Of a stretch of DNA of 64,000 nucleotides, positions 44,440 to 52,554 are shown piece by piece (within the stretch, counting starts at the first letter, position 1; every line of letters starts with the position of its first letter). The notes beneath the pieces are model-generated. The model did no database searches. It saw nothing but the letters and a program-made list of their open reading frames with translations, and had not been told where the DNA came from. The position numbers and the translations under genes were made by a program. Origin of the DNA: Mycolicibacterium hodleri (GTDB taxonomy: Bacteria; Actinomycetota; Actinomycetes; Mycobacteriales; Mycobacteriaceae); contig NZ_RCZG01000006.1 in NCBI RefSeq assembly GCF_006439015.1, forward strand, positions 124,001 through 188,000, in the 5' to 3' direction.

Positions 44440-45060
44440 ATGACCGAAGCGGGGATCGTGGGGCGACGCACTAATCGCCGCGGCCTCGCCACCCGCGAGA
44501 ACATGCTCGAAGCAGCGCTGACGTCGCTGGCTTCCGGCGACCCGGGGTCGGTGTCTGCCAATCGGATTGCCAAGGACGCCGGTGCCACCTGGGGCGCGGT
44601 GAAGTACCAGTTCGGCGACATCGATGGCTTCTGGGCGGCGGTGCTGCACCGCACCGCCGAACGCCGAGCCGGCCTGCTGTCGACGCCCGAACACCCGGAC
44701 GAGTCCCTGCATCGTCGGGTCGGTCGCATCATCGACACGCTGTATCACGGCCTGTCGTCGGCAGATTCACGCGCCATCGAGAATCTCCGCGCCGCGCTGC
44801 CCCGCGACCACGACGAGCTGGAGCGGCTCTATCCGCGGACCGCCGCCGAACTAGCTTCTTGGGAGAAGAGTTGGCTGGAGACCTGCCAGCGGGCCTTCGC
44901 CGACCTCGACATAGCCCCCGACCGAGTTCAGGGTGTGGCCACGCTCATCCCCGGCGCGATGCGCGGTCTGGTCTCGGAGCGGCAACTGGGTTCGTACGCC
45001 GACCTCGACGTCGCCAGAGAGACGTTGACCAAGGCGCTGGTCGCCTACCTGTCTTCGTGA
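44440..45060 (+). CDS. TetR-family transcriptional regulator
   Basis: 206 residues from ATG 44440. ATRENMLEAALTSLASGDPG, then ANRIAKDAGATWGAVKYQFG form the helix-turn-helix. The remainder is a ligand-binding domain with no clear signature. The start lies just downstream of two TGATAGA-type operators that also cover the Rieske oxygenase promoter. It therefore most likely represses itself and the oxygenase/dehydrogenase pair until a pathway intermediate binds. Confidence 0.88.
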   Translation: MTEAGIVGRRTNRRGLATRENMLEAALTSLASGDPGSVSANRIAKDAGATWGAVKYQFGDIDGFWAAVLHRTAERRAGLLSTPEHPDESLHRRVGRIIDTLYHGLSSADSRAIENLRAALPRDHDELERLYPRTAAELASWEKSWLETCQRAFADLDIAPDRVQGVATLIPGAMRGLVSERQLGSYADLDVARETLTKALVAYLSS

Positions 45061-45067
45061 GCGCGAT

Positions 45068-45352
45068 TCAGAACCCGGAGACGATGACCCCATTGCAGTC
45101 CGCTGCACCCTGACGGATCTTCGCCGCCTGCTGGTATGCGTCGGAGTAGTACCATTCGCTCGCCGCCTGCACCGATTCGAACTCCATCACGACGGTCTGC
45201 GTAGCGGGCCACTCGCCCTCGATGACCGTCGGCGCCATGTCGAAGGCGAGGATCGTCGCGTCACCCATGGCTCTCGCCGCCAGCTTGCCGTACTCAGCCA
45301 TCGCCGCCGGATCGTTGACGACCTCGGTGATGATCACGTAACCCTTTGGCAT
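45068..45352 (-). CDS. DUF1330-family protein
   Basis: 94 residues from ATG 45352 with AAGGAG upstream. PKGYVIITEVVNDPAAMAEY and VVMEFESVQAASEWYYSDAYQ are the two halves of the dimeric alpha-beta barrel DUF1330 fold. Role unknown; such small barrels sometimes help quinone or ring chemistry. Downstream of ferredoxin and P450 genes on the same strand, so likely co-transcribed; convergent with the TetR gene. Confidence 0.85.
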   Translation of the reverse strand: MPKGYVIITEVVNDPAAMAEYGKLAARAMGDATILAFDMAPTVIEGEWPATQTVVMEFESVQAASEWYYSDAYQQAAKIRQGAADCNGVIVSGF

Positions 45353-45384
45353 GCCGAATCTCCTTGTTGGTAAAGCGAATTGAG

Positions 45385-45573
45385 CTAGATTCCAGATATC
45401 GCGCGCTCGGGACAGTTCTCGATGGCCTCGCGAGCCGCGTCCTCGACCTCCGCAGGCACGTCCCCAGGATCGGCAACCGCCCAACCGTCATCGGACATCT
45501 CGAACACCTCGGGACACAGGGTCAGGCACATCCCATGGCCGGCGCACCGGTCTTCGTCGACTACTACCTTCAT
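45385..45573 (-). CDS. Ferredoxin, [3Fe-4S]-type
   Basis: 62 residues: CAGHGMC and CLTLCPEVF at the front, NCPERAISGI at the end. Central position is His, with an extra Cys (Cys20) in LCPE. Follows the P450 at 45590 by 16 bases and is its presumed electron donor. Confidence 0.92.
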   Translation of the reverse strand: MKVVVDEDRCAGHGMCLTLCPEVFEMSDDGWAVADPGDVPAEVEDAAREAIENCPERAISGI

Positions 45574-45589
45574 CGAACACCGACCTTCA

Positions 45590-46879
45590 TCAGGCGCCGC
45601 GCGACTCGATCACGTCGAACTCCAGATGCAGTTCGATGATCCCACGAAGGATGAACGTCGGAATGTACTTGTAGTCGCGGTGGCCAGCCGGCCCGTGCTT
45701 CTCCTCGGAGATCCTGATGTCCGACGTGCGATCGAGCAGTCGCTCCAACCCGACCCGCGTCTCGGCTCGGGCGAGCGGAGCGCCCGGGCAGCTGTGGATA
45801 CCGCGGCCGAACGCCAGGTGCTGGCGGGCGTTCTTGCGCGTCGTGTCGAACTCGTCAGGCTCTTCGAAGCGCCGTGGATCCCGATTGGCGGCGCCGTTGA
45901 GCACCATGACGGTGGTCCCCGCGCCCAGCTCGTGATCGCCGACGGTGACGGGCGTGCGCGACAGCCGGAAGTCACCCTTGACGGGACTTTCGTAGCGCAG
46001 CGCTTCTTCGATGAAATTCGGTAGCAGGCTGCGGTCTTGGCGCACCTGCTTCTGCACGTCCGGGCGGTCGCCGAGCACCTTCAGTGCAGTGCCGAGCAGC
46101 CGGACGGTGGTCTCCTGGCCCGCCGAGAAGACATTCGTGGCGACCCGCGCGACGTCGCCCGGCTCGGGGGTGGAGCCGTCGGGAAACAGCGCGGTGGCCA
46201 GGCCGGTCAGCACGTCCTCCCGCGGCTTGCGTCTACGGTCCTCGACGTACTCCTCGAACTGGCCGTACAGGAACTCCAGCGGAGAGTGCGACAACGACTC
46301 CTTGCTGGTGCTGCCGACGCCGCCGCCGGAATGTTGAGAGATGCCGTCCACGAAGGCGGTGCGGTCTTCCGGGGGGATGCCGAGCAGGTCGGCGATCACC
46401 AGCAGCGTGAAGGGACTCGCGAAGCCCTTGATGAACTCGCCCTTGCCCGGCGCCAGGAAGTCGTCGAGTACCTCGTCGGCCAGCGCCCACATCGCATCCT
46501 CGTTCTCCTTGAGGCGCTTGGGGGTGATCAGCCGCATCATCAGCGACCGGTGATTGGTGTGTACCGGCGGGTCGAGGGTCGGCAGTTGGTCACTGAACGG
46601 CAACTCGTTGCGGTGCTCTTCGATCAAGTCGGTGACGTCATCACCCTCGAGCGGTACCGGGAAGCCGGGGAACGGTCCCGTCACCGACAGGCAGGACGAG
46701 AAGGTCTTCTCGTCGTTGTAGACGGCGACGGCCTCGTCCCAGCCGGTCACCATGGTGACGCCGTAATGCTCCTCTGGCTGGACCGGGCACTTGTCGCGCA
46801 GTGCATTGAAGAACGGATACGGGTCGTCAACCAGCCGCGGGTCTCTGAACCAGTCGATTCCAGCGGGGTCGATCGTCAT
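45590..46879 (-). CDS. Cytochrome P450
   Basis: 429 residues from ATG 46879, which has GGAG six bases upstream; earlier in-frame starts lie within the operator region. AGQETTVRLL is the I-helix acid-Thr pair, EEALRYESP the ExxR, FGRGIHSCPGAPLAR the haem loop with Cys364. Paralogue of the P450 at 8996 (shared RLKENED, LLVIADLLG). Followed by ferredoxin and DUF1330 genes. Its promoter has the 6-3-6 repeat at 46911-46925. Confidence 0.95.
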   Translation of the reverse strand: MTIDPAGIDWFRDPRLVDDPYPFFNALRDKCPVQPEEHYGVTMVTGWDEAVAVYNDEKTFSSCLSVTGPFPGFPVPLEGDDVTDLIEEHRNELPFSDQLPTLDPPVHTNHRSLMMRLITPKRLKENEDAMWALADEVLDDFLAPGKGEFIKGFASPFTLLVIADLLGIPPEDRTAFVDGISQHSGGGVGSTSKESLSHSPLEFLYGQFEEYVEDRRRKPREDVLTGLATALFPDGSTPEPGDVARVATNVFSAGQETTVRLLGTALKVLGDRPDVQKQVRQDRSLLPNFIEEALRYESPVKGDFRLSRTPVTVGDHELGAGTTVMVLNGAANRDPRRFEEPDEFDTTRKNARQHLAFGRGIHSCPGAPLARAETRVGLERLLDRTSDIRISEEKHGPAGHRDYKYIPTFILRGIIELHLEFDVIESRGA

Positions 46880-46910
46880 CCGGTGCTCCATTCCTGACGC
46901 CACACCCAAC

Positions 46911-46925
46911 GAGAATGCGCCTCTC
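46911..46925. promoter_or_regulatory. 6-3-6 inverted repeat, candidate regulon operator
   Basis: GAGAAT-GCG-CCTCTC, 32 bases upstream of the P450 start at 46879. Left half is identical to the perfect sites; right half matches four of six. Confidence 0.55.
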
Positions 46926-46963
46926 ATTGTTGAGTATTACATTTTCATAGCGCTGCTTCGCAG

Positions 46964-47152
46964 TCAACGAGGCCAGCGCGGACTCCCCGCCTTGGATCCG
47001 GCCACTAGTACCGACAGGCCCACGGCCACCGCGAACACCCCCACCACGAGATGCCTGGGGAACCCGGTCGACGCGAAGGCCCAGATTTGCAGTCCGCCGG
47101 CGCAGAGTGCCAGCAGGCCGAACGCCAGCGCAGCCACCCGAAGTGCAGTCAT
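46964..47152 (-). CDS. Small membrane protein
   Basis: 62 residues from ATG 47152, with two hydrophobic helices (VAALAFGLLALCAGGLQIWAF and LVVGVFAVAVGLSVLVAG) joined by a short basic loop, and a basic tail. No family recognised. It diverges from the TetR gene at 47234 and shares a promoter region with it. Real but of unknown function. Confidence 0.5.
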   Translation of the reverse strand: MTALRVAALAFGLLALCAGGLQIWAFASTGFPRHLVVGVFAVAVGLSVLVAGSKAGSPRWPR

Positions 47153-47187
47153 CGGTCCAGTGTGCGACGTTGCCGGAAGATCGAAGT

Positions 47188-47208
47188 TAGTTAGACGCTG
47201 GTCAACTA
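47188..47208. promoter_or_regulatory. Imperfect inverted repeat, candidate TetR operator
   Basis: TAGTTAGAC-GCT-GGTCAACTA; arms match at six of nine positions. Lies between the small membrane protein start and the TetR start at 47234. Confidence 0.4.
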
Positions 47209-47233
47209 TGCCGAGCGAGGTTAAGGTGCATTC

Positions 47234-47902
47234 GTGGTGGATGCCGTGGAGTCATTGGCCGCTGACCGAGGTCAGCGGCGCGCGACATTTCAGCGCGCAA
47301 AGTCGCACGAGACCAAACGCATGCTCGTCCTCGCGGCGATGGCCCTGTGGCGCACCAAGGGGTACGCCAGCACCACGGTCGCCGAGATCTGCACGGCCGC
47401 CGGAGTGTCCAAGGCGCTGTTCTACTTCTACTTCCCCCGCAAGGAGGACGTGCTGTTCGAGGTGGGCGTGATGTCGACCCAGGCCGCCCAGCGCACCATC
47501 GGCAACCTCCTCACCAAGCCCTACGAGATCCGCCACGTAGTCACTGCCGCGCTGACCACGTTCGAGCGCTCGATGGCGCGCAATCCACGCGAACTGATCG
47601 TCGAGACCATCCTCGAGGGCTACCGGCACGAGCATCGGATTCTCGCGGGCGGCTCGACCGACCAACTCGATGCGGACATGTTCACCGAGCTGTTCACCCG
47701 CGCGCAGGCCGACGGCAAGTTGGGCATGAACACCAGCGCCGACGACGTCCACCATCTCGCCTACCTCGCCCAGACCCTGGTCAGCGAAGGCGCCCGACAC
47801 TGGGCGGCGGGCTCGTTCGGCGACCGTTCGTTCGCGGCCGTCGTCAGCGACGACATCACCACGCTCGTCGATGGATACCACCACCGCACGAATAACCCCT
47901 GA
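47234..47902 (+). CDS. TetR-family transcriptional regulator
   Basis: 222 residues from GTG 47234. AMALWRTKGYASTTVAEICT and AAGVSKALFYFYFPRKEDVLF are a textbook TetR helix-turn-helix. The C-terminal domain is of unassigned ligand type. Its stop is 17 bases before the ACAD at 47920, so it is likely the first gene of the ACAD-kinase-reductase operon and a local regulator of it. A candidate operator is at 47188-47208. Confidence 0.88.
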   Translation: MVDAVESLAADRGQRRATFQRAKSHETKRMLVLAAMALWRTKGYASTTVAEICTAAGVSKALFYFYFPRKEDVLFEVGVMSTQAAQRTIGNLLTKPYEIRHVVTAALTTFERSMARNPRELIVETILEGYRHEHRILAGGSTDQLDADMFTELFTRAQADGKLGMNTSADDVHHLAYLAQTLVSEGARHWAAGSFGDRSFAAVVSDDITTLVDGYHHRTNNP

Positions 47903-47919
47903 CCCGGCAAGGAGGCCGC

Positions 47920-49218
47920 ATGTGGGACTTTGAGACAGATCCGCAGTATCAGGAATTGCTGGACTGGGCGGACGACTTCGTCACCAACGAAGTCGAACCG
48001 CTCGACCTGATCTGGCCGCACCTCCAGTTCACCCCATTGAACGACACAAGACGAAAGGTCGTCGATCCCCTCAAGGAGCAGGTGCGCCAAAGGGGTTTGT
48101 GGGCAACCCATCTCGGCCCCGAATACGGCGGTCAGGGGTACGGCCAACTCAAGCTCGCGCTGCTGAACGAGATCCTCGGCCGGTCTCAGTGGGCGCCCAT
48201 CGTGTTCGGGTGCCAGGCCCCCGACACCGGCAACGCCGAGATCATCGCCCACTACGGCACACCCGAACAGAAGGTGCGCTACCTGCGCCCGCTGCTGGAC
48301 GGTGAACTCTTCTCCAGCTACTCGATGACCGAACCGCAGGGCGGCGCCGACCCGACCCAGTTCAAGACCAGCGCGGTACGCGACGGTGACGACTGGGTGA
48401 TCAACGGTTGGAAGTACTTCTCCTCCAACGCAAGTACCGCAGCGTTCCTGATCGTCATGGTCGTCACCAACCCCGACGTCAGCCCGTATCAGGGCATGTC
48501 GATGTTCCTGCTGCCGACCGACACCCCAGGGGTCGAGATCGTCCGCAACGCGGGCCTCTACGGCGAGCAGGAGGGTGAGGGCTCGCATGCCCTGATCCAC
48601 TACGACAACGTGCGGGTGCCGGATTCGGCACTGCTCGGCGGCGAGGGACAGGCCTTCGTCATCGCACAGACCCGCCTCGGCGGCGGCCGGATCCACCACG
48701 CGATGCGCACCATCGGCCTGGCGCAGAAGGCGCTCGACATGATGTGCGAGCGCGCGCTCAGCCGCGAAACGGCAGGGAGCCTGCTGTCCGACAAGCAGAT
48801 CGTCCAGGGCTACATCGCCGACTCCTACGCGCAGCTCAAGCAGTTCCGGCTGCTGGTGCTCTACACCGCGTGGGAGATCGACAAGTTCGACGACTACAAG
48901 AAGGTCCGCAAGGACATCGCCACGGTCAAGGTGGTGATGCCAACGGTCCTTCACGACATCGCCTGGCGCGCAATGCAAGTACACGGCGCGTTGGGTGTCA
49001 CCAACGAGATGCCGTTCCTCGGCATGGTGACGGGTGCGGCGGTCATGGGGTTGGCCGACGGCCCCACCGAGGTGCACAAGACGACCGTCGCGAGGCAGGT
49101 GCTTCGGAACTACGAAGCCAGTGAAGACGTCTGGCCGACCGAGTGGATTCCCCGCAAGCGGGATGCCGCTCGAGCGAAGTATGCCGAGCACCTGGAGTTG
49201 GAGGTGGGCAACCAGTGA
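47920..49218 (+). CDS. Acyl-CoA dehydrogenase (ACAD10/11-type)
   Basis: 432 residues. YSMTEPQGGADPTQFKTSA is the FAD/substrate loop, LGGGRIHHAMRTIGLAQKAL the core helix, and LADGPTEVHKTTVARQVL the C-terminal motif in which the usual GGTxEIxR reads DGPTEVHK. That variant belongs to the ACAD10/11-like branch. Overlaps the following APH-type kinase gene by four bases (GTGA). In the mammalian fused enzymes the kinase phosphorylates a 4-hydroxyacyl-CoA and the ACAD then acts; the same logic fits here as separate subunits. Confidence 0.9.
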   Translation: MWDFETDPQYQELLDWADDFVTNEVEPLDLIWPHLQFTPLNDTRRKVVDPLKEQVRQRGLWATHLGPEYGGQGYGQLKLALLNEILGRSQWAPIVFGCQAPDTGNAEIIAHYGTPEQKVRYLRPLLDGELFSSYSMTEPQGGADPTQFKTSAVRDGDDWVINGWKYFSSNASTAAFLIVMVVTNPDVSPYQGMSMFLLPTDTPGVEIVRNAGLYGEQEGEGSHALIHYDNVRVPDSALLGGEGQAFVIAQTRLGGGRIHHAMRTIGLAQKALDMMCERALSRETAGSLLSDKQIVQGYIADSYAQLKQFRLLVLYTAWEIDKFDDYKKVRKDIATVKVVMPTVLHDIAWRAMQVHGALGVTNEMPFLGMVTGAAVMGLADGPTEVHKTTVARQVLRNYEASEDVWPTEWIPRKRDAARAKYAEHLELEVGNQ

Positions 49219-50255
49219 CTGACATCGACGTCGCGATCGACACGGATCGTCTCGCCGCATGGATGGACGACGCGGCGCTGCCCGGCAAGGGCGAGCCACT
49301 GACAACGCGGTTCCTCTCCGGCGGAACGCAAAACGTCATCTACGAGCTCACCCGCGGTGATGACCGCTGCGTCATCCGGATGCCACCGCCCGGCGCGCCG
49401 CCGGATCGCGACAAGGGCATTCTGCGGGAATGGCGCATCATCGAGGCACTCGACGGCACCGAGGTGCCGCACACCGCAGCGATCGGGGTGTGCGAGGACC
49501 CGTCCGTGCTCGGTCGTCCGTTCTATGTGATGGGCTTCGTCGACGGCTGGTCGCCGATGGACGATCACGGCACGTGGCCCGAACCCTTCAATGGCGACGT
49601 CGACGCCCGAGCTGGGCTGAGTTATCAACTGGCCGAGGGTATTGCGCTGCTGTCGAAGGTCGACTGGCGGGCCAGGGGGCTCGCCGACCTCGGCCGCCCG
49701 GACGGCTTCCACGAACGCCAGGTCGACCGGTGGCTCGGATTCTTTGAACGGATCAAGAAGCGTGATCTCGATGGACTGATCACTGCCACCGCCTGGCTGA
49801 AGGCGCACAAGCCACTCGACTTCATCCCCGGCCTGATGCACGGCGATTATCAGTTCGCGAACGTCATGTACGAGCACGGTGCTCCGGCGCGATTGGCGGC
49901 CCTCGTCGACTGGGAGATGGGCACCGTCGGTGATCCCAAGTTGGACCTGGCGTGGATGGTGCAGTCCTGGCCCGCCGATACGAGCGCCCCCGATGCCGCG
50001 GAGATGAGCTACGTCGACATGCACGGCATGCCGTCGCGAGATCAGGTCGTCGGGCACTACGCCGAGGTGTCCGGCCGCCAGGTCGACGACCTCGACTACT
50101 ACCTGGTGCTGGCCAAATGGAAGCTGGCGATCGTGTTGGAGCAAGGCTTTCAGCGCGCCGGTCAGGACGAAAAGCTGCTGGCCTTCGGTCCGGTCGTAAG
50201 CGCCCTGATGGCCTCGGCGGCCGAACTCGCCGAGGCCACCGACTACCGGAACTGA
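49215..50255 (+). CDS. Aminoglycoside phosphotransferase-fold (APH) kinase, acyl-CoA kinase-like
   Basis: 346 residues from GTG 49215, overlapping the ACAD stop. LSGGTQNVIYELTRG is the nucleotide loop, CVIRMPPPG the Lys-equivalent strand, GLMHGDYQFANVMY the catalytic loop (HGDxxxxN), and LVDWEMGTVGDPKLDLAW the metal-binding segment. Despite the family name it need not touch antibiotics: next to an ACAD10/11-type dehydrogenase it most likely phosphorylates a hydroxyacyl-CoA. Confidence 0.88.
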   Translation: MTDIDVAIDTDRLAAWMDDAALPGKGEPLTTRFLSGGTQNVIYELTRGDDRCVIRMPPPGAPPDRDKGILREWRIIEALDGTEVPHTAAIGVCEDPSVLGRPFYVMGFVDGWSPMDDHGTWPEPFNGDVDARAGLSYQLAEGIALLSKVDWRARGLADLGRPDGFHERQVDRWLGFFERIKKRDLDGLITATAWLKAHKPLDFIPGLMHGDYQFANVMYEHGAPARLAALVDWEMGTVGDPKLDLAWMVQSWPADTSAPDAAEMSYVDMHGMPSRDQVVGHYAEVSGRQVDDLDYYLVLAKWKLAIVLEQGFQRAGQDEKLLAFGPVVSALMASAAELAEATDYRN

Positions 50256-50262
50256 GCGGCCG

Positions 50263-51246
50263 GTGCTCGCTGCGGTCTGCACGGCTTACGGGCCTCCCGA
50301 AGTGGTCCGGATCGAAGAGCGGGAAGACCCGACGCTCGACCCAGGACACGCGATGGTGCGCGTCCAGGCGGCGGCGGTCAACTTCCCCGACGTGCTGCTC
50401 ATCGCGGATCGGTATCAGATCAGCGTTCCGCCACCCTTCGTCCCCGGCAGCGAGTTCGCCGGTGTCATCGAGCAATTGACCAGCGAGGCAGTGGGTTTCG
50501 CCGTCGGCGATCGAGTGGTGGGCGCGGGACTCTGCGGCGCCTTCGCAGAGCGGGTGACGGTAGCCACGGCGGGCTTGACGCGGATACCCGAGGGGGTCGC
50601 CGCACCCACCGCGGCAGCATTCGGAGTCGCCTACCGGACGGCTCATCACACGCTTCGATCGGTGGCACGGGTCTCCCCCGGCGACGAGCTGATAGTTCTC
50701 GGAGCGGGCGGCGGCGTCGGGCTGGCCGCCGTCCAACTGGGTGTGGCGATCGGTGCCCGGGTCACGGCGGTGGCGTCGTCGCGCGAGAAGCTGGAAGTGG
50801 CTGCGGGATACGGTGCGACCGGACTGATCAACCACCGCAACGGAGATTTACGGGCCCTGCTGCGGGAGGCGCTACCGGACGGGGCGGACGCCGTCGTCGA
50901 CCCGGTCGGTGGTGCGCTCTCGGAACCCGCGCTGCGGGCGCTGCGGCGAGGCGGCCGCTTCGTCACAGTCGGCTACGCATCGGGAGTGATCCCGCGCATT
51001 CCGCTGAACCTGATCCTGGTCAAGGGAATCCGGGTCGTCGGTTTCCAATTCCAGGACGTGCCCGCCGCGGAGTTCACCCGCAACGAGGATGAGCTGAAAA
51101 CACTATTGACAACGGGGCGCGTGATGCCTCACATCGGGGCGTCGTACCCACTGAGGGATACCGCGCAGGCACTCCGGCACGTCGCCGACGGGCGAGCCAT
51201 CGGCAAAGTACTCATCGTTATCGGGGACGGCGGTCAGGTCGTCTAA
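50263..51246 (+). CDS. NADPH:quinone oxidoreductase / zinc-independent MDR
   Basis: 327 residues from GTG 50263. FVPGSEFAGVIEQL, then VLGAGGGVGLAAVQLGVAIGA (NADPH loop) and VDPVGGALSEPALRAL mark the quinone-oxidoreductase branch of the MDR superfamily; no structural zinc Cys cluster is seen. Reduces a quinone or enoyl group. Third gene after the ACAD and kinase. Convergent with the gene at 51249, three bases apart. Confidence 0.88.
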   Translation: MLAAVCTAYGPPEVVRIEEREDPTLDPGHAMVRVQAAAVNFPDVLLIADRYQISVPPPFVPGSEFAGVIEQLTSEAVGFAVGDRVVGAGLCGAFAERVTVATAGLTRIPEGVAAPTAAAFGVAYRTAHHTLRSVARVSPGDELIVLGAGGGVGLAAVQLGVAIGARVTAVASSREKLEVAAGYGATGLINHRNGDLRALLREALPDGADAVVDPVGGALSEPALRALRRGGRFVTVGYASGVIPRIPLNLILVKGIRVVGFQFQDVPAAEFTRNEDELKTLLTTGRVMPHIGASYPLRDTAQALRHVADGRAIGKVLIVIGDGGQVV

Positions 51247-51248
51247 CG

Positions 51249-51752
51249 TCAGCCGGCCGGAATGAGATCCGCTGCGACGGACGGACGGGCCATCACTCCG
51301 CGCCGGAACGTCTCGGCGTTGCCCACCGCGACGGGATGTTCGATTGCGGCGAGTGCCTGCGCCTTGAAGGCGCGAGCGGCCGCGCTGAGCTGATGATGAA
51401 CCGACCCGACGGTGTCGTCGAGCTCCTCGGGCCAGTGCTCGCCCCACAGCGTGACCTCGGTGAGCCCGTGGTCGAGTGCGTTGAGCACGCCCTGGCGTAC
51501 GCGGGCATCGGCCGAGAACAGCGCCGCCGCGACGGCGACGGTCTGCGGATGGGGCCGGTCCGCCCACATCTCCAGCGCCCCCTCGAGATCCTGGGTGCCG
51601 ACGCCGAGAATTTCGAGCGGGCGCAGATCCTGGGGCCCGTCGATCAGGACGGTGACGTCCCAGCCCGCCATCACGCGGTCGACCAGCCAGCCGCCCGCGA
51701 ACGTGACGACCTCGCCGACGCTGGGCGACACCACGTCCAGCCGATACCTCAT
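51249..51752 (-). CDS. Conserved hypothetical protein
   Basis: 167 residues from ATG 51752, overlapping the TetR stop (ATGA), so co-expressed with that regulator. MRYRLDVVSPSVGEVVTFAG at the start and helical stretches later; no known domain, signal or membrane segment. The N-terminal part resembles a nucleotide-binding-like alpha/beta start (GWLVDRVMAGWDVTVLIDG). Function unknown; perhaps a sensor or cofactor of the TetR protein. Confidence 0.65.
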   Translation of the reverse strand: MRYRLDVVSPSVGEVVTFAGGWLVDRVMAGWDVTVLIDGPQDLRPLEILGVGTQDLEGALEMWADRPHPQTVAVAAALFSADARVRQGVLNALDHGLTEVTLWGEHWPEELDDTVGSVHHQLSAAARAFKAQALAAIEHPVAVGNAETFRRGVMARPSVAADLIPAG

Positions 51753-52372
51753 GTCGTACTCCTGTCCACCGGTTCGAAGTCGCGGGCGAGCGTCTCGGCG
51801 TACCCCTTGAAGACCTCGACCAGGGGTATCGAAGGATCGAGCAGCCATGCGGTCTCCATTCCGTTGACGAAGGCGAGAATCTCCACGGCCTTGGTGGCCG
51901 GATCGAAGTCTTGGCGGTAGACGCCCGCATCCTGGGCACGTCGGATCAAACCCGCGACGATGTCGACTCCGGCGCGTTGCCGCTTCAAGAGCCGATCGTG
52001 CAGGGGGGCATCCGATGCGATGTTCTCGATCAATAGGACCGAGAAGGTGCCCACCAATTCGGGCGCGCGAGAGAAACGCTCGGCGACCCGACAGATCTCG
52101 GTGAAGAGATCACCCGACCGGTCGGCGTGGGTGTCGTCATCGGCGTCGCGCGCATCGAGGACGGCGTTGAGCAGCTGGTCCTTGGACTCGAAGTGGTGGA
52201 GCAGCCCGGCGGGGCTGACCCCTGCCTCCTTGGCGATCTGAGCCAGCGACGTGTTGCGCCACCCGTAGCGCGACACCAGCCGCTCGGCCACCTCGAGAAT
52301 GCGTTGCTTGCGGTCCTCACCCTTGGCGAGCAGCGTCGCATAGGGCCTGGGAGCTTCCCCAAGAACGGACAC
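51749..52372 (-). CDS. TetR-family transcriptional regulator
   Basis: 207 residues from GTG 52372 with AAGGAG upstream. RILEVAERLVSRYGWRNTSL and AQIAKEAGVSPAGLLHHFES form the helix-turn-helix. The C-terminal domain ends with FVNGMETAWLLDPSIPLVEV, common in regulators of acyl-CoA or steroid catabolism. Promoter carries the 13-6-13 inverted repeat at 52389-52420, a probable autoregulatory site. Not clearly KstR or KstR2. Confidence 0.88.
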   Translation of the reverse strand: MSVLGEAPRPYATLLAKGEDRKQRILEVAERLVSRYGWRNTSLAQIAKEAGVSPAGLLHHFESKDQLLNAVLDARDADDDTHADRSGDLFTEICRVAERFSRAPELVGTFSVLLIENIASDAPLHDRLLKRQRAGVDIVAGLIRRAQDAGVYRQDFDPATKAVEILAFVNGMETAWLLDPSIPLVEVFKGYAETLARDFEPVDRSTT

Positions 52373-52388
52373 CGAACTCCTTCGTTCG

Positions 52389-52420
52389 AACCAACCTAGT
52401 GAACACACAGTAGGTAGGTT
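52389..52420. promoter_or_regulatory. Inverted repeat, candidate operator of the TetR at 51749
   Basis: AACCAACCTAGTG, six bases, then CAGTAGGTAGGTT; the arms match at 11 of 13 positions. It begins 17 bases upstream of the TetR start codon. Confidence 0.6.
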
Positions 52421-52480
52421 TGACCGCTGTGACAAGCGTCTCTGTATCGCTTCGCCAAGGTGTGAGCTGCGCCGGGTTCG

Positions 52481-52536
52481 CGAGACTACGGTTTCTGATC
52501 GAATTCGATCGATTCCTGTCCGAAACCGTAGTCTCG
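52481..52536. repeat. Long palindromic repeat element, copy 1
   Basis: Perfect 15-base arms CGAGACTACGGTTTC (52481-52495) and GAAACCGTAGTCTCG (52522-52536). The loop contains the 14-base palindrome GATCGAATTCGATC (52497-52510). It lies between the thiolase stop and the TetR gene. A related element is at 61628-61689. Could act as a terminator for the thiolase operon or be a mobile palindromic repeat. Confidence 0.75.
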
Positions 52537-52554
52537 ACGCCAAATGGCGTACGG

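Noticed and set aside
49215..50255. Aminoglycoside resistance reading of the APH-fold kinase
   Set aside because: Context with an ACAD10/11-type dehydrogenase points to acyl-CoA phosphorylation; no resistance genes nearby.
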